From Planctomycetota bacterium (GTDB lineage: Bacteria; Planctomycetota; Phycisphaerae; WQYP01), in NCBI GenBank assembly GCA_021785155.1, contig JAJYGE010000337.1:1-6574 (forward strand): a stretch of 6,574 bases of DNA. The letters are read 5' to 3'. Position numbers and translations under genes: made by a program. Shown in pieces: positions 4,868-6,574 of the stretch (positions within the stretch are counted from its first letter, which is position 1; every line of letters begins with the position of its first letter). The notes below the pieces were generated by a model. It did not search any database. It was given only the letters and a program-made list of their open reading frames with translations, and was not told the origin of the DNA.

Positions 4868-6361
4868 TAATTCGGCACTGCACGGCGCGACTGACACGGC
4901 TATGCCTCCGCCGGAGGTGTGGATGGAAGTACGTATCTTGACCCCGCGCAGTTTTCCGTCGGCTGAACCGTAAAAACTCTGGCCGCCATACTTTATATGC
5001 TGCACCGCCAGCGCCGATGGCGCGGTCAATGTTGTCACAGTCACGCGCGATGTCGAACCCAGCCGCAAGTTGACCGCCGCCGGATGATGCAGTGATTTAT
5101 TCAGCACCACAACGCGTAAAGCCCCGTCGGCGGCGCGGGTCGCCCATATTTTAATATTGGCAGGTGACCGGTATGTCACGGGGACGATCTGGGCGTGGTT
5201 CTTAATGGCTTGTGCGAAAAGCAACATGCCATAAAACGATGGCCGCACTTCCAAAGGCCCGTGCGGATAAAAATAGATCGGATCGTACGCGCCGGGGAAT
5301 TGGTCAAAGCCCTCCGACATGTGGACATTTACTCCGGCGGCACCAACATCCGCCGCTTCAAACAGCGCATCGGCACACCATAATGCGGAGGCAAACGTGC
5401 TGCTGACACCCTGCTTTCCGCCGCCATAGGCGGAATTCATTTCACCCCACCGCACCGGCAGGTGGTAGCGAGCCGCTACGGTGATGGTCCGTTGCATAAG
5501 CCCCGGTCCAAAGACCCGCGCCGCCCGGTTGCCCAGCAGATGGGCAATGCTGGCAAACGCCGGTGATTTCGGATTTTTAATCGGCGCGCCCAGTGGATAG
5601 CGATGCAGCGTTACCAGACAAAGCCGCCGGTGTTCCAACGCGATAAATTTTGAAATATCCCGGTTCCAGCCGCCCGCAAACGCCGGCCCCGCAATCTCTC
5701 TGGTTCTTTTTAAGTACGGACGAATCGCTTGGGCATACCGATTCCAGCGCCGCATGCACAAGGCGAAGTTATTATGCTTCCAGATGCCGCCAAAGCGCCC
5801 CAGCGAATCAATTTCATTGCCGATTTCAAAAGCCAGAATGTGCTGATTGCCGATGATGCGTTCCGCGGCCCGCACCAACCGCACCGCCAGCGCGGGCCTG
5901 TTGACGCCCAGATTCAACCCGATAATAAATTTACAGTGCGTTGCCCGGGCCAGCGCGGCCAGCCGCTCTAACGTCTGACGGGTAATATTGACATGCACAA
6001 ATTTCGGCAAACCATGATCGTGTGGCAAATTATACGCGGCCTCATCCTCGGAATTACCGCCGATGCGCAATACCATCGGACCGTTGCACCGTTGTAATTG
6101 CTGCATCAGATTTATCAGTGCCCGTTGCCGACCATATCGGCGCGTGGTCAATCCATCGACCATGCTCCATTCAATGGAAAAGCCCATAAATGATTGCCTT
6201 ACGGGTGGCCGCATCCGATTCATCGCCACCGTGGCGGACACGGTCAGTAAAGTATCATGCCGTTGGCTTTTGGCCCACGCGGGGGCCATGATTGACATCG
6301 AGAACGCGCCCCCAATCATCGCCACCATCGTGGCCGACAGCAACCTCAGTGTCGGGTTCAT
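4850..6361 (-). CDS. Secreted GH79-like glycoside hydrolase
   Basis: The 503 residue protein has a signal peptide ending near AWA (about residue 30), then a TIM-barrel of clan GH-A type and a beta-rich C-terminal domain from about 390. Numbering from the GTG codon three codons upstream, VLRIGGNSED at 100-109 is the early signature seen in family GH79; FEIGNEID at 181-188 supplies the acid/base Glu186; WGEMNS at 308-313 supplies the nucleophile Glu310. Family GH79 includes beta-glucuronidases and heparanase-like enzymes acting by a retaining mechanism; the substrate here is inferred and could be another uronic-acid or related sugar. I chose ATG 6361 over GTG 6370 because GGAG lies eight bases ahead of the ATG and overlaps the GTG. 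The enzyme probably acts in the periplasm or outside the cell. It has no PEP-CTERM tail, unlike its neighbours, and its stop codon lies inside a repeat copy. Confidence 0.85.
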   Translation of the reverse strand: MNPTLRLLSATMVAMIGGAFSMSIMAPAWAKSQRHDTLLTVSATVAMNRMRPPVRQSFMGFSIEWSMVDGLTTRRYGRQRALINLMQQLQRCNGPMVLRIGGNSEDEAAYNLPHDHGLPKFVHVNITRQTLERLAALARATHCKFIIGLNLGVNRPALAVRLVRAAERIIGNQHILAFEIGNEIDSLGRFGGIWKHNNFALCMRRWNRYAQAIRPYLKRTREIAGPAFAGGWNRDISKFIALEHRRLCLVTLHRYPLGAPIKNPKSPAFASIAHLLGNRAARVFGPGLMQRTITVAARYHLPVRWGEMNSAYGGGKQGVSSTFASALWCADALFEAADVGAAGVNVHMSEGFDQFPGAYDPIYFYPHGPLEVRPSFYGMLLFAQAIKNHAQIVPVTYRSPANIKIWATRAADGALRVVVLNKSLHHPAAVNLRLGSTSRVTVTTLTAPSALAVQHIKYGGQSFYGSADGKLRGVKIRTSIHTSGGGIAVSVAPCSAELICSAK

Positions 6362-6369
6362 ATTAAGCA

Positions 6370-6373
6370 CTCC
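6370..6373 (-). promoter_or_regulatory. Ribosome binding site that decides the glycosidase start
   Basis: GGAG on the minus strand lies eight bases ahead of ATG 6361. Its last base is the first base of the alternative GTG start, so the GTG could not use it. Confidence 0.6.
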
Positions 6374-6574
6374 AAAGAATCACAGCTGGGCTGAAAATCC
6401 TATTGCGGCTTTCATACGCGGCGTCATTTCCGCGGCGGCGGAGTCAAGTTGATGCGAAATACCGTCATGGAATCAGGCTGGAATCGGTAAACAAACTTTC
6501 GCGAAAAATGATTAAACCACGATTTCCGCGGCGCGATACGTAATGGATGGTTATACGTATTTTCCTCGGTCGGT
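6374..6574 (-). other. Upstream region of the glycosidase with short palindromes
   Basis: No gene is supported here. A perfect ten base palindrome TTTCGCGAAA with a central CG lies at 6497-6506, a shape common for LacI-family operators, which often control sugar genes. Two ATACGTA units lie at 6536-6542 and 6553-6559, starting 17 bases apart. These may be regulatory sites for the glycosidase gene or for a gene beyond the window. I could not find a convincing promoter. Confidence 0.35.

Noticed and set aside
6361..6370. GTG at 6370 as the start of the glycosidase
   Set aside because: The GGAG site overlaps this GTG and is correctly spaced only for ATG 6361.
6063..6452. Plus-strand frame of 129 codons opposite the glycosidase start
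   Set aside because: It is a shadow of the GH79-like gene with no ribosome site or domain.
6400..6470. Two tiny minus-strand frames upstream of the glycosidase (14 and 15 codons, ATGA-overlapping)
   Set aside because: They are too short, with no ribosome site or amino acid pattern typical of leader peptides.

Overview
The window looks like chromosomal DNA of a planctomycete, most likely of the Phycisphaerae type; Verrucomicrobiota or Lentisphaerota are the alternatives. The reasons are three secreted proteins with C-terminal PEP-CTERM sorting tails, one pseudopilin-like protein of the H-X-DG type that is expanded in these phyla, and a secreted glycoside hydrolase. All five supported genes lie on the minus strand, so transcription runs from the right end to the left.

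Layout in the direction of transcription (right to left): 6574-6362 is the upstream region of a glycosidase gene and carries short palindromes. 6361-4850 encodes a secreted GH79-like glycosidase. 4867-4642 is one copy of a 226 bp direct repeat that begins at the end of this gene. 4641-4297 is the long leader of a PEP-CTERM gene. 4296-3286 (C), 3184-2486 (B) and 2391-1498 (A) are three PEP-CTERM genes with nearly identical start regions, separated by gaps of about 100 bp. A strong hairpin at 1427-1459 closes this group. 1308-295 encodes the pseudopilin-like protein. 226-1 is the second copy of the direct repeat, cut by the window edge.

The genes share an envelope or extracellular theme. The three PEP-CTERM proteins should be exported by Sec and processed by an exosortase encoded elsewhere. 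The pseudopilin-like protein should be processed by a prepilin peptidase. The glycosidase may attack glucuronic-acid-type or related sugars outside the cell. A joint pathway is inference from proximity only.

The most notable structure is not a gene. First, a 226 bp gapless direct repeat lies 4641 bp apart; its first 123 bp are identical and the rest is about 80% identical, with one compensatory base-pair change in a stem. Second, the three PEP-CTERM genes share a start cassette comprising a leader hairpin that buries the ribosome binding site, the site itself and the signal peptide, followed by unrelated middle sections and, in A and B, a shared C-terminal cassette.
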